NCBI GenBank assembly: GCA_033220425.1
Contig: CM065653.1
Coordinates: forward strand, 1,240,001-1,304,000
DNA length: 64,000 nucleotides
Direction: 5' to 3'
Origin: Lepraria neglecta
Lineage: Eukaryota; Ascomycota; Lecanoromycetes; Lecanorales; Stereocaulaceae
The position numbers and the translations under genes were made by a program. Below the pieces are notes generated by a model. It was not told the origin of the DNA and ran no database searches. It was given only the letters and a program-made list of their open reading frames with translations. Below, in pieces: positions 1 to 8,885 of the stretch. How positions within the stretch are numbered: the first letter of the stretch is position 1; the number at the start of each line of letters is the position of its first letter.

Positions 1-2
1 AC

Positions 3-573
3 CATGACCCAGAGGATGGCTTCGCGAATCTGGAAGAGGGATCTGAATGGATCGAAGATGATCGGGCCTCCCTATCTTCAGTAGTACACCGCAAGGTGGT
101 CCCGGATGCTCTGTTCGCCAATCAGCCTGCGTTCTTCTTACAGGAGGTATGTAATCCTGCTGTCCTGAACTGCCATGGGGGCTAACTGTCTTTGATAGGA
201 GGTCCGGAGTCTGACAGATTTGAGTCAAACAGTCACAGTCAGCGCCGAAGTCAAAGCCTATCTGCAAAATCTAATCACCTTCCTTCGCATGCATCGAGCA
301 GTCGGCGGTGGCATATCTCCTCGTGCAACTCAGCATTTCGACCTCCTTGTTAGGTGTCTTGCTCCTCTTCACGGTCTCGAATTTGTTACCCCCTCTCTGG
401 TCTCTCTCGCCACTCGGAAGATATATGCTCACCGAATAACCATGACCAGCGCCGAGAACGAGAGGAGCATGCAGTATGGCAGTGATTTGGCGGCTGTATC
501 TTCAATCCTGGATGGGCTTAGGCCGGAAGATGTGATCGACGATGTGCTCCAACAGGTAGAGGCTCCTTTATGA
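3..573 (+). CDS. Magnesium-chelatase-like AAA ATPase, 3' end (partial)
   Basis: The gene enters from the left edge. An open frame runs from base 3 to a GTATGT..GATAG intron at 147-198 and continues without a stop to TGA at 571-573. The last exon reads as the C-terminal part of the fungal proteins annotated as magnesium chelatase (MoxR/ChlI-type AAA+ ATPases). Conserved-looking pieces are VGGGISPRATQHFDLLVRCL, LHGLEFVTPSLVSLATRKIY and the terminal DVIDDVLQQVEAPL. Ascomycetes make no chlorophyll, so the family's fungal role is not established; a general remodelling ATPase is the usual assumption. The P-loop part lies outside the window. The assignment rests on recalled family resemblance. Confidence 0.7.
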
Positions 574-644
574 CAGCTCCATAGAAAAACATTCACTCAA
601 CGGGTTGGATCCTGATGAAAATGCACAAGTACGTCGCCGTAAGA

Positions 645-1000
645 CGCTTGTTGCTACCATTTGGGGCTCCTGGCTTGCGTTATCTGCCAAGCCATCAGCT
701 GTTGACCGGTTTATTGCAACTTTCCGGGGCTCTGCAAGCTCCCTCATGTATTCACCTCGCTGGCTTGTTGATTTCTGTTACACAGAGCTCTTTGCCCAGA
801 TTGTCTGGAAAATCCTTTGCTTGCTGATCAACTGATTGCTAACCCATGGGGCTCTACGTACACCTAGTTCGCCAACTCTTGCGCTCACTGACATGCCGAT
901 TACTTCTCTTTGCCTCTCGTTGGATACCAAGTCCGATAACTCGTCAGCTCATGGTCAGTCGATTGCTACACGTTGGGGCTCCTTGATCACTAAGGCAGCC
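645..1000. repeat. Degenerate direct repeat, about four copies
   Basis: A degenerate core of the type ATTGCTAC..TTGGGGCTC recurs at about 651, 713, 835 and 962. The last two copies are about 126 bp apart and also share downstream text (GCCAACTCTTGCGCTC versus GCCAACTCTTCTGCTG). Short open frames cross it but none looks like a gene. It is probably an old tandem duplication under decay. The stretch from about 1000 to 1480 shows nothing else I can support. Confidence 0.4.
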
Positions 1001-1484
1001 AACTCTTCTGCTGCTGGCTCGTCGGGTCCTGGATGTTTCAGCCACCACGGGCGCCTCAATTCAGTCATACGCAAAGGAGCATGCCACCCAGCAAGAGATC
1101 GTTGCTAACGACTTGAATCTCATGATGCGTTATCGCGCTTTCCAAAGAGGTGACCTTTGAGACTTGTTCCTGGTAAAATCTGCCGGGCATTTGTGTTAGA
1201 TCTTAGACAGGTGAATAATCATCGATGTTTCGGTCTCAGACTGCCAACTAGGAGTCAGAATGCCGATATTCCAATAATTATATATACGTATAGCAGGGTG
1301 CTCCCACGGTGAAGGCACGGGTAGCGTTTACGGCTAGGCTGGCCGTGTCACTCCCAAGATTGCTAGACGATGCTGCTCTTGGCATGATGCTCAAGTGACT
1401 ATCAAGGCACCCTGTCAACTTCAACGCGCCTCGTACACAAATCAACTACACACCGTCAATCTCGCAATTACGATCGTCTACAAA

Positions 1485-1900
1485 ATGGCTCAGGTACTCG
1501 CCAATGTTCCGCAGGTAGCTGCACAGCCTGTCCAATATGCAGCTGTGCCCCCGCACGTTCTAAACGTTGTTGGGCTCCAATTTTTTCAACAACCTTGATT
1601 TTAAAGAACAGGCTCAGATCTTAAACGATGTAAGTCGTTTTAAGTTTTTGAAACCTACTTTCTGTTTGATAGAACGTTCAATGGCGCTGTCAATACTTTG
1701 GAAGTTGGGCCACAAGAAAGCTCACAATAGACACAAATCTAGGCCAACGAGTTCCCAATGTTACCAAGACAGGGGCCTACTGTCAGACAACGCGACCTTT
1801 GGCACGTATTATGGCGAAGTAAGGTACCCCTACCAGCTTCAGTAGTACCCCCGTTATATGTTCGTCTACTGACACTACCAATCCTTTCAGAGTTGTTTGA
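1485..1900 (+). pseudogene. Unknown gene remnant
   Basis: An ATG in good context (CAAAATGGCT) opens a frame that ends after 37 codons. The neighbouring frame stays open over the same region and runs into a plausible intron (GTAAGT from about 1630 to a GATAG acceptor near 1673). It continues for about 50 codons to a second GTAAGG donor near 1821, with a CTTTCAG acceptor at about 1890 and an early stop. One frameshift near 1570 is needed to join the ATG to the rest. I do not recognise the product. It could also be a real gene with a misread start. Confidence 0.25.
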
Positions 1901-3210
1901 CTATGTTGGCATCAGGTTCAATTCCAACAACCAACTACTACCACGAGCACAAGCAAAGCGACGGTATATGGCCTTTGATACTATGATTCGGTGCGGCATG
2001 CTAACTCAACGTCTGAAGTCGCGATGACGCCCGAGCAGAAGTTCGAGCAATTTAGATAAGGGCCGCCGAGGGCATGATGGTATCTAAAGGCAAGTGGGTC
2101 AATGGCATGCTACTATAGGGGCTGCGTCTTCAGCAGATTGGCAAGGTTAGAGTATGGAAGGATAGGCAAAGGTGGTCGTTGTTGCGCACATCGAAGGTCT
2201 AGAGCCAGGACGAACTCATACATACCTGACAGCGAACCTTAGTCAGATCGCATCATTCCCACAATTACTAGACAATGATACAAGATCGCCATATGCCCTA
2301 CTGGACACTTCACACAGCACAAGCTATGCATATTGTCACGAAATTGTAATTGTTCTTGCTATACAAACACCTACAGAGGGGAATGAGGGGGCGTGAGATG
2401 GCAAAAGTATGTCATACAGGAAAAGTGGATTCCGAAGGACGATCACCTTTGGCCTTCACAAATGAAGAGGCAGCCTGATGGTGGAGGACAGAGAAAGTTT
2501 GACAATGATCTACTCTAGTCTCTGCCGCATTGCAGATCATCTGTTGACAAGGCTCCAGAGACCCATGTGAAGCTTAATTCCATGGCAGAGTTGAGCCCTA
2601 AACATCATGCCTGGCCAGAAACAAGGTTTGATCCCTAGCCGTTCGCCTTCCAGGATGCATACTCCTGACTCGATCATTACTAGCTTAGAGCGCCGAGATT
2701 GGCGGCAAAGACCTAGACAGGCGTATTGTTGTGGATTGTGGGGATTCACTCGCACTAAAAGAATTAAGCGGATATGTCTTGAGGCAAGGCTGTGACGCCT
2801 GCCCGGCTACTAGTCTTTTGCACCAATTTCCCCTCAAACTCTAAATGCAAATTCTGCAAGTGAATCTGACACAGGGCTCTAGGATACCCTGATATACAGG
2901 GGTATGATGCATTTCTTGTGGCATGGTGGGGCTGCCCCTGGATTTTAAGGTTTTCTCACAAATTGATACTTTGTCACGATACATTCATTTGATTCTTGGC
3001 TTTGGGTGTTGTGCTAATGGTCTGGTACTTAAGATCACTCTGCCCCTCAACTCCTTTATCTACATTCATCAGCTTCTTCAAAGGAGATCCTGCCTTCTTC
3101 GAGAATCTGCTGGTTCATCTCCTCCATCAACCATCAACGCGGTCATAGACCCTCCTCAAAGGCATCTCACACTTCACACAGCAACAGTCTCGAACTCATT
3201 CTCTCACCAA
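1901..3210. other. Mostly featureless stretch with a conserved upstream block
   Basis: There is no coding region I can support here. Short open frames at 2172-2396 and 2537-2795 lack splice context and family resemblance. The only recognisable structure is a 35-bp block at 2773-2807 that recurs near 5567 (see that entry). It lies about 400 bp upstream of the next gene's ATG. The frame opening at 2923 runs into the gene at 3211, but its first 96 codons look like leader or UTR sequence. Confidence 0.4.
2773..2807 (+). promoter_or_regulatory. Shared upstream block, copy 1
   Basis: The block ends with GACGCCTGCCCGGC and begins ATGTCTTGAGGCAAGGC. It matches the block at 5567-5600 almost base for base, allowing single-base indels. 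Both precede small genes of unknown function in the same orientation. This may be a promoter element duplicated with its gene, or a relic of a dispersed repeat; the sequence alone does not decide. Confidence 0.4.
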
Positions 3211-4412
3211 ATGGCACCTCTGGACTCAAAAGGAAGTGCCAAAGAGGAGTCTTCTCGCTCTGAGACTGTCAATACTGATGACGAAGCATGGGAGACTGTC
3301 GAATCGGACACTGAAGACGCAGGCACTGACGATGAGGACTCTACTACGCCGTCAGTGTCCACGCAAACAGCTGCAACCGCCACTGTAGCTCGCACCCCTC
3401 TAGTCTTGCAGCCTCTCCTTATGAACGATCCGTCGCTCGGCTTCCCACCTGGCTACGACGTTCCTCGTCTCGTCGAAGCGCAGATTGGAGCGATAGCCGA
3501 TTTCACAAACCAAAATCGACGGCCTCCATATGTGCTCGCCTCTGATCCAGTTCCCGCAGCCCTGACTGATCCGAACTTGAGGGCCAAGCACCGCGGAAAA
3601 TCTCAGTGTATGACAACCCTTCATCCAAAGAGTAGCCCCAGGATTCGTTACTAACGGATCGCATCTAGGTCGAAACACAATGAGCATGATCATACATGAT
3701 CGGACAAGGAACGCGAATAGGGAGGATGCCTTCGAAGACTACTCAAACAATTGGGCCGGTACACCCAATTTTCCAGCGTACAAGTCATTTGAACCATTCT
3801 CTGACGTGTAAGTTTCTTCGACAAATGACTTTAACAATAAGATCTAAGACTAATTTACTACGCTCTGGTAGACACACCCTGCATAAAGTCGGGATGGCGA
3901 ACTTGATATTACAGCAGTATAACCTAGGGCGATCGAGAAATTATTCTGTCTGCCTAGCTCTGTGGAACACTTTCCTTGCAACACACCAACTACCGCCCGT
4001 GCAAGTCGTTGGTGATGGCTACACGCCCGCTGCGCCAGCACCGGGCACTGTTCAAAATCCCGTGCCGACCCAACAAGCAACACAACTGATCCTCACCGTG
4101 CCGGTTATTGTCCAAAATCCCATCCAAATCCAGCAACCCACGAATGATCAATGGGCGGCTACCACCAACGCGGACTCCAACGAGCGAGAGGCGGAGGATG
4201 ACGTGGAGCATGACGAAGTTGAGGTGAACGAGGAGGACGATGGAAAAAAGGACGATAAGGATAATGGAAAGGGCACAAAGCGCAAGCGTGAGGACGACGA
4301 AGACCATGATTTCCTTGAAAACGGCAAGCGTGGACCACCTGGAGGTGCCGGTTCCGGGGGAGGCAATGGGACGGCTCCCACTGCTCCCATGGCTGAAACT
4401 ACTGCTTATTGA
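3211..4412 (+). CDS. Unknown acidic, probably nuclear protein
   Basis: The model is join(3211..3607, 3669..3807, 3872..4412), 358 aa. Both introns have good donors (GTATGA, GTAAGT), a CTAAC-type branch site in the first, and phases that match. The start ATG sits in CACCAAATGGCA. No known domain is recognised. The N-terminus is Ser/Thr/Asp/Glu rich. A hydrophobic and aromatic middle follows around the exon 2-3 junction. Then comes a Gln/Pro/Thr linker, a long acidic run (residues about 230-280) and a basic KGTKRKRED cluster that looks like a nuclear localisation signal. The tail is Gly/Pro/Ala rich. It shares the upstream block at 2773 with the disrupted gene at 5858, so the two may be regulated alike or be distant duplicates. 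The function is not inferable. Confidence 0.65.
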
Positions 4413-4924
4413 ACGTGGTCTGTGGAAGAGAAGGCGTGTTCCGGTCGCTCGGTGGGCCTTGTACAGCAGCAGTGATGCAGCGGAGGTTGTCCTACTGCAG
4501 GGCACGTGCGTGCGCTCGTTGGGTCGAGCTTGCTACAATCATGCGTTGCTAAGTTTTAAAAAGTGTCGGCGGTGAGCTTCTTCACCTTTCAATCATGCGT
4601 CGAAAGTCAAATTCATCCACCCTCAATTCCCCTGTGCTAGCTTTTGAACCAGTCCAGAGACCCAAATCGTTCCATTGCCACTATAATGTGCAATCTCGAG
4701 GCTTCGCTAGCCGAAGAATCGACCTACTTAACGCCCCATTATATCTAACAACGCCGCAGAAAGTATATTCAGGGAACAGAAAGCGTAACTTCACCTGCTA
4801 CAATTCAGCCTTGTGCATGACATGCGCGTGGGAGTGGCATACGTGATCTTCAAGCTGAGGAGCCGAGGACAGGAAAGCATCATCCTTGGAGATCTTTGCC
4901 TCCTTTGAAGGCCTTCATTCTGTA

Positions 4925-5455
4925 CTATCTTCGTGTGACTTCTTGTCAGTGGGAGCTAAAGGCTTACACAACAGAGGATTGCGGATCGTAGCGGAGATCT
5001 TCCCCTCTTGGTGTCTTGCATCCCGTACGATCTTTGCGTGATATCTTATCGGCACCAAATAGAATGAATTGATCCAGCCAGCGTGCGTGACTTTCGAGTC
5101 GTCCAGGCGGGGACAGGCGATCGTGGTGGTTTGTGGAGTTCGTGCTCTACCCAGACTCTTTCTCTTGGGACACTGATTCCACACGTTCTCTGTGTGACAT
5201 CTTGTCCTGGAGAGCTTACAAGTACCTGACAGTAGAGGGCGGGTTTAATTGGAGGCCTTTTTTGTACCTGAAGCCTTGCGTTCCGCAAAATCTCTGTGCA
5301 ACGTGTTTTCGGAACCAAAACAATGAATTCATCCAACTGAAGTACATGAATTTCGCACTGAGGAGGCGAGTAACAGGTGATCGCGGTCGCTGCTGTAGTT
5401 CTCCCCCTGTTTCGGGACGCTGCATCACCGCACAATCGCTGTGTCACATTTTTTC
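4925..5455. repeat. Diverged tandem repeat, about 255-bp period
   Basis: Two full units and the start of a third align with substitutions. The landmark TGTGAC(A/T)TCTTGTC occurs at about 4934 and 5193, and a decayed version TGTGTCACATTTTTTC at 5439. A second landmark, CGG(C/A)ACCAAA..AATGAATT, occurs at about 5050 and 5311. Minus-strand open frames of up to 133 codons cross it, but their frames differ between units, so I do not call a gene. The rest of 4413-5857 shows only CT-rich promoter-like sequence before 5858. Confidence 0.6.
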
Positions 5456-5566
5456 AGAGCGATCTGTGATGAGTAAACATGAGTGGTGGCCGAGGCCGAG
5501 GCCAATCGTGGCAGTCTCTTGCGAATTTCTATGTGTAAAGGTCCATTTTGGGTCAATCATGGGGAA

Positions 5567-5600
5567 ATGTCTTGGAGCAAGCTGTTGACGCCTGCCCGGC
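5567..5600 (+). promoter_or_regulatory. Shared upstream block, copy 2
   Basis: It reads ATGTCTTGGAGCAAGC then GTTGACGCCTGCCCGGC, nearly identical to 2773-2807. The following 120 bp (CATACTCCTCTTCACTT onwards) is in turn similar to 8122-8240, which begins GTTGACGACTGCTCGGCC. Downstream lie a TTTAAATA box at about 5716 and a long CT-rich tract before the ATG at 5858, a typical ascomycete promoter layout. Confidence 0.4.
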
Positions 5601-6022
5601 CATACTCCTCTTCACTTCACTTTACCAGACCCTCAATCATTTATCTTTAGCGTTGACTCTTCAGAAGCCAAAGGGCTAGGCAAGTGTTGGAGATCTTCCA
5701 GAGGCACATTTGTCTTTAAATACCCTCGTTGTCTCCCCTCTTCTCAAATACTCCAAGCACACAACATCCACATTCTCAAGTCCTCCATCAACATCTTCAA
5801 ACATAGGAAGCACAATATGCCATACATACCTTATCTATCCACCCAATCTACCCCACTATGCCTAATCCTCGTCGTCAAGAAGCTACTCAGCATGAGCAGA
5901 CAAGACAGAAGCACACCAAATCACAAAAAGTCGGCGTATCCCATTTTCAACTTCTGAAACACGTATCAACTCCCAATGTCAGCAACCTTGACTACATCAA
6001 CCTTCAAGTCCAAATGGTCAAG

Positions 6023-6027
6023 TTCCA
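6023..6027. other. Target-site duplication, left
   Basis: TTCCA abuts the first base of the left LTR. The same five bases follow the last base of the right LTR at 7017-7021. Five bases is the usual duplication length for LTR retrotransposon integrases. Confidence 0.9.
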
Positions 6028-6170
6028 TGTTGCAATCCGTTGCTTGATTGCTTTCTATGCGATTCCAGAAGCCTGTTGCTAGCCGTTCTTTGTCTGCTTT
6101 GGCCATATATGGGGCCCTGGGGGCCCCCATTAGCTAGATATCCTTCCCAGCCTATTGCCACATTGCAACA
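6028..6170 (+). repeat. Left LTR of the miniature element
   Basis: 143 bp, base-for-base identical to 6874-7016 in my reading. It holds a CATATATGG box followed by a G/C-rich near-palindrome (GGGGCCC..GGGCCCC), which may be the promoter and a hairpin. A diverged inverted copy is at 58498-58638. Confidence 0.92.
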
Positions 6171-6182
6171 GGTTATGAGCCC
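6171..6182 (+). other. Primer-binding site, half-tRNA (initiator tRNA-Met) type
   Basis: GGTTATGAGCCC starts directly after the LTR. Its complement GGGCTCATAACC is the anticodon arm of fungal initiator tRNA-Met, including the CAT anticodon. Drosophila copia and yeast Ty5 are known to prime from this internal site using a cleaved half-tRNA rather than the tRNA 3' end. Confidence 0.82.
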
Positions 6183-6252
6183 GCACAGCGCCTATTTCGC
6201 TGTACCTTTATGGGGAAGGTTCCCTCGCAGCACGGTGTCTGCGTTGTACACG

Positions 6253-6400
6253 TTCAGCCCTCGGATTTGCTTACCAATCGACTTACAGATATGGAGTCAG
6301 AACTCAGTGGAGGCATCATGGAGGAATTCAGCCCTCGGATTTGCTTGCCAATCGACTTACAGATATGGAGTCAGAACTCAGTGGAGGCATCATGGAGGAA
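6253..6400 (+). repeat. 74-bp direct repeat, two copies
   Basis: TTCAGCCCTCGG begins at 6253 and 6327, and the start of a third unit (TTCGGCCCCC) is at 6401. The two units are almost identical. Seventy-four is not a multiple of three, so this part is unlikely to code. Confidence 0.85.
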
Positions 6401-6410
6401 TTCGGCCCCC

Positions 6411-6750
6411 AATCAGTTATTTCTGGGAGCGTTTCGGTCTGAATACAAGCCCTATACGGTTTTGTAGGCACGGCTCCTCAATCAGTTATTTCTGGGAGCA
6501 TTTCGGTCTGGATACAAGCCCTATACGGCTTTGTAGGCACTGCTCCTCAATCAGTTATTTCTGGGAGCATTTCGGTCTGGATACAAGCCCTATACGGGTT
6601 TGTAGGCACGGCTCCTCAATCAGTTATTTCTGGGAGTATTTCGGTCCGTATACAGGGGAGATGAATTCTCAGGCCTACGACGACTACTCAAGCCCTACAC
6701 GGTTTTATAGGCACGGCTCCTCAGTCAGTTGCTACTGAGAGTATTTCGGT
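6411..6750 (+). repeat. 69-bp direct repeat, four to five copies
   Basis: AATCAGTTATTTCTGGGAG begins at 6411, 6480, 6549 and 6618, a strict 69-bp period. A diverged fifth unit starts near 6722 after an insertion in unit four. The period equals 23 codons, so any reading frame crossing it yields a 23-residue repeat. Confidence 0.88.
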
Positions 6751-6865
6751 CCGGATACAGGGGAGACATATGGATTCTCAGGACTATCAACGACCTCTCG
6801 GACGCCGACAAATGTTTTGGGTCCAGGATTGAGGGGAGCGCTAGCAGGGATATGTTTCTAGCATC

Positions 6866-6873
6866 GAGGGGAG
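6866..6873 (+). other. Polypurine tract
   Basis: GAGGGGAG lies immediately before the right LTR, where plus-strand priming of an LTR retrotransposon is expected. Confidence 0.75.
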
Positions 6874-7016
6874 TGTTGCAATCCGTTGCTTGATTGCTTT
6901 CTATGCGATTCCAGAAGCCTGTTGCTAGCCGTTCTTTGTCTGCTTTGGCCATATATGGGGCCCTGGGGGCCCCCATTAGCTAGATATCCTTCCCAGCCTA
7001 TTGCCACATTGCAACA
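6874..7016 (+). repeat. Right LTR of the miniature element
   Basis: 143 bp, identical to the left LTR; followed by the TTCCA duplication at 7017-7021. Identity of the two LTRs indicates insertion too recent for substitutions to accumulate in 286 bp. Confidence 0.92.
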
Positions 7017-8121
7017 TTCCAGGCCAAGATGGCACTCATGGATGCCCATGTCGATCGCAATAAGGCTGCATACCGCGCTCTACGGAAGTGCCTCATAAAC
7101 CTGCCAGAGGACCATCTCTGTTCAGATGAGCAAATACTCCTCAGCCTTTTGCGTCGATTTATCCGTGCCTGCCCAGGCTTGGACCCGTACGGAGGCCTTA
7201 TCATCTTGGCTCAAGCTGAATGGAAGCTGGACCTTGCGATGCTTGAATAGCGAAATCAGGGATCCCGTTGGAAGGACGCCCAAATCATTAAGCATGCATC
7301 TCGTTCACGAAGCCCTAGACAATACGGAAGAGGGAGCGGGGCGAGAGGGAGACACGAGCATGGGAGAAATGGGGCCGAGGACAACGAGGAGGACGATCCT
7401 GAGCGAGCGCGGGCCCTTCGGCGCAATCAATCTATGATACATGGCTAGATCAAGAAGTCCACAAGGCTTCTGGGTACCAAGATTAAAGGATGACGAACGG
7501 ATTATGGTGATATTTTTGAAGAAATGGGCTTGCACTGCTTGGGATTGATGCTTGCGTGAATTCACAGCTTGCGAAATGAAAGAAAATGCATTGTGCATAG
7601 ACACCAAAGGCAGCCAGACAGCTGTCCTCTCCCCCCAATAATGGGGCAAGAGCGTTCCGAGTGGGCTTAGGATAATCCGTTTTGGCAGTCTCCAGACAAA
7701 ACTTTGCCATTCCACACTCACTCAACGCTTTCTTCCCCTACTTTTAGATCAATGTCAAGATTTAGGCTGGGAACAAGCGTCTCATCAAGTACTGCTGGTA
7801 CCAGTTCCATCACCTTCGAAGCAGAATCCTGTCCATCCACCAACTTCTTAGAACGATGATAGCTGCTCTAAAAGAGGGTGAAGTTAACGGAAGCTCATTT
7901 AACAAATTTCTGGATGTCAAAGTACCAGCTTCGAGCCTTTAAGTGCCTTATTTACAAGATTTGTAGCTTTGATCCGCGAAGGGGTACTGCCCGGGTGACT
8001 AGAGTTCATTGGGCTCGAGTACCAGGTATCAAAGCTCAATGTCCAATGTTAATATGTTTTCGGATTTTCAACTGTAAAATCGTGGAATTAAAGGTGGGAC
8101 TGAGATATCTTAGGGTAATCC

Positions 8122-8260
8122 GTTGACGACTGCTCGGCCATGCTCTTCTTTACTTCCTTTTACTTGCACCTATTGACTGCTCAGAAATCATAGGGTTCAA
8201 AAGGGTTTGGGAAGCTGCGAACGAGAGGATTATTGAAATTTCCCCTCTTCGAAAATCACC
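8122..8260 (+). promoter_or_regulatory. Diverged third copy of the shared upstream block
   Basis: GTTGACGACTGCTCGGCC followed by CATGCTCTTCTTTACTTCC parallels 5584 onward. A weaker match continues to the CCCCTCTTC tract. No gene follows within 600 bp, so it may mark a lost gene copy. The remainder of 7449-8885 shows no coding region I can support. Confidence 0.35.
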
Positions 8261-8359
8261 TCAGCACACCGAAACTCATGTGCAGCATAGTGAGTCTATG
8301 TTCATATGTTTACAGCGTTCAAATGAGTGGGTGCGAACTGCAGGTGTAGTGCAAAATTT

Positions 8360-8422
8360 CCCCCCCCACCCCCCCCCCCCCCCCCCCCCGCCAAGACCCG
8401 GCCCGATTCTTCGGCCTACGGT

Positions 8423-8453
<31 letters not shown>
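8360..8453. repeat. Poly-C tract and (GGCT)n microsatellite
   Basis: A run of about 30 bases, all C except one A and ending at a G, lies at 8360-8389. About seven GGCT units follow at 8423-8453. Both are prone to length errors in assembly. Confidence 0.9.
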
Positions 8454-8885
8454 AGCCTCTAACCCCTCAGCCCACTGTCACTAATCTCTAACGTGCCTTC
8501 CGCCGCTGATATTCCGTTTCATCTTACTGCCAGCTGCTAGAAAATGGAAGATTATTGGCGATCTTCCCACGCTCATGACCTTAGTAGATGGAGGCTGACA
8601 TGCAGAAGCTCTAGGCTCTGGATCCCTCAATTGACCAATCAATGTATCCAGAACAACTCGGTAAGTTGGCTTCAATGGCTCCAATTCAGGATGCTGCGCG
8701 GCTGTGCGAAACAGATCAACAGACCCTACAATCCTTCATGTTCGGCTCTTCTCAGCTTCTTTCCTTCTAGCTTTGAAAGGATCAGAGCATCCTGAAGATT
8801 CGATCTTTCGCGCAAGAGCTCTGAATCCCACATCACGCTTTGTATAGTCAAGCATCGCGTTACTTCCTTGCTGCTGTCGCCGTTC

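Larger units (their letters stand above)
6028..7016 (+). mobile_element. TRIM-type miniature LTR retrotransposon, complete
   Basis: This 989-bp element has two identical 143-bp direct terminal repeats beginning TGTTGCAAT and ending ATTGCAACA, so the TG..CA ends sit in a 9-bp inverted repeat. It is flanked by the 5-bp duplication TTCCA at 6023-6027 and 7017-7021. A primer-binding site follows the left LTR and a polypurine tract precedes the right one. The interior is about 700 bp of tandem repeats with no gag, protease, integrase or reverse transcriptase motif, so it must be mobilised in trans. The half-tRNA-type primer site points to a Ty1/copia-group helper. One 232-codon frame crosses the left LTR and the interior; I judge it incidental, although the 69-bp repeat keeps frame as a 23-residue repeat. 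Confidence 0.92.
5858..7250 (+). pseudogene. Small unknown gene split by a miniature LTR retrotransposon
   Basis: An ATG at 5858 opens a frame that enters the left LTR at 6028 and soon stops inside it. The sequence right of the element (7022-7250) is open in the frame that continues the left part. Deleting 6028-7016 plus one TTCCA copy would give an uninterrupted 132-codon frame ending in TAG at 7248-7250. The predicted product has a basic, Gln-rich N-terminus and a helical, Leu-rich C-terminus with the segment PEDHLCSDEQILLSLLRRF. No family is recognised. The frame stays open for another 65 codons after the TAG (to 7446), with an Arg/Ser/Gly-rich stretch, so the TAG may itself be a lesion. 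The identical LTRs imply a recent interruption. Confidence 0.7.

Noticed and set aside
2923-3210. N-terminal extension of the gene at 3211
   Set aside because: The frame is open by chance through leader-like sequence; the ATG at 3211 has better context and the upstream text lacks protein character.
6028-6170. A MITE or simple DNA transposon with 9-bp inverted ends
   Set aside because: The two copies are direct repeats at the ends of one unit. Only the outer borders share a target duplication, and primer site and polypurine tract lie between them, which fits LTR structure.
6040-6738. A 232-codon frame from the left LTR through the repeats, as a retroelement protein
   Set aside because: It begins inside the LTR, crosses 74-bp repeats that shift frame, and has no gag or pol motif. 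The 23-residue periodicity simply reflects the 69-bp DNA repeat.
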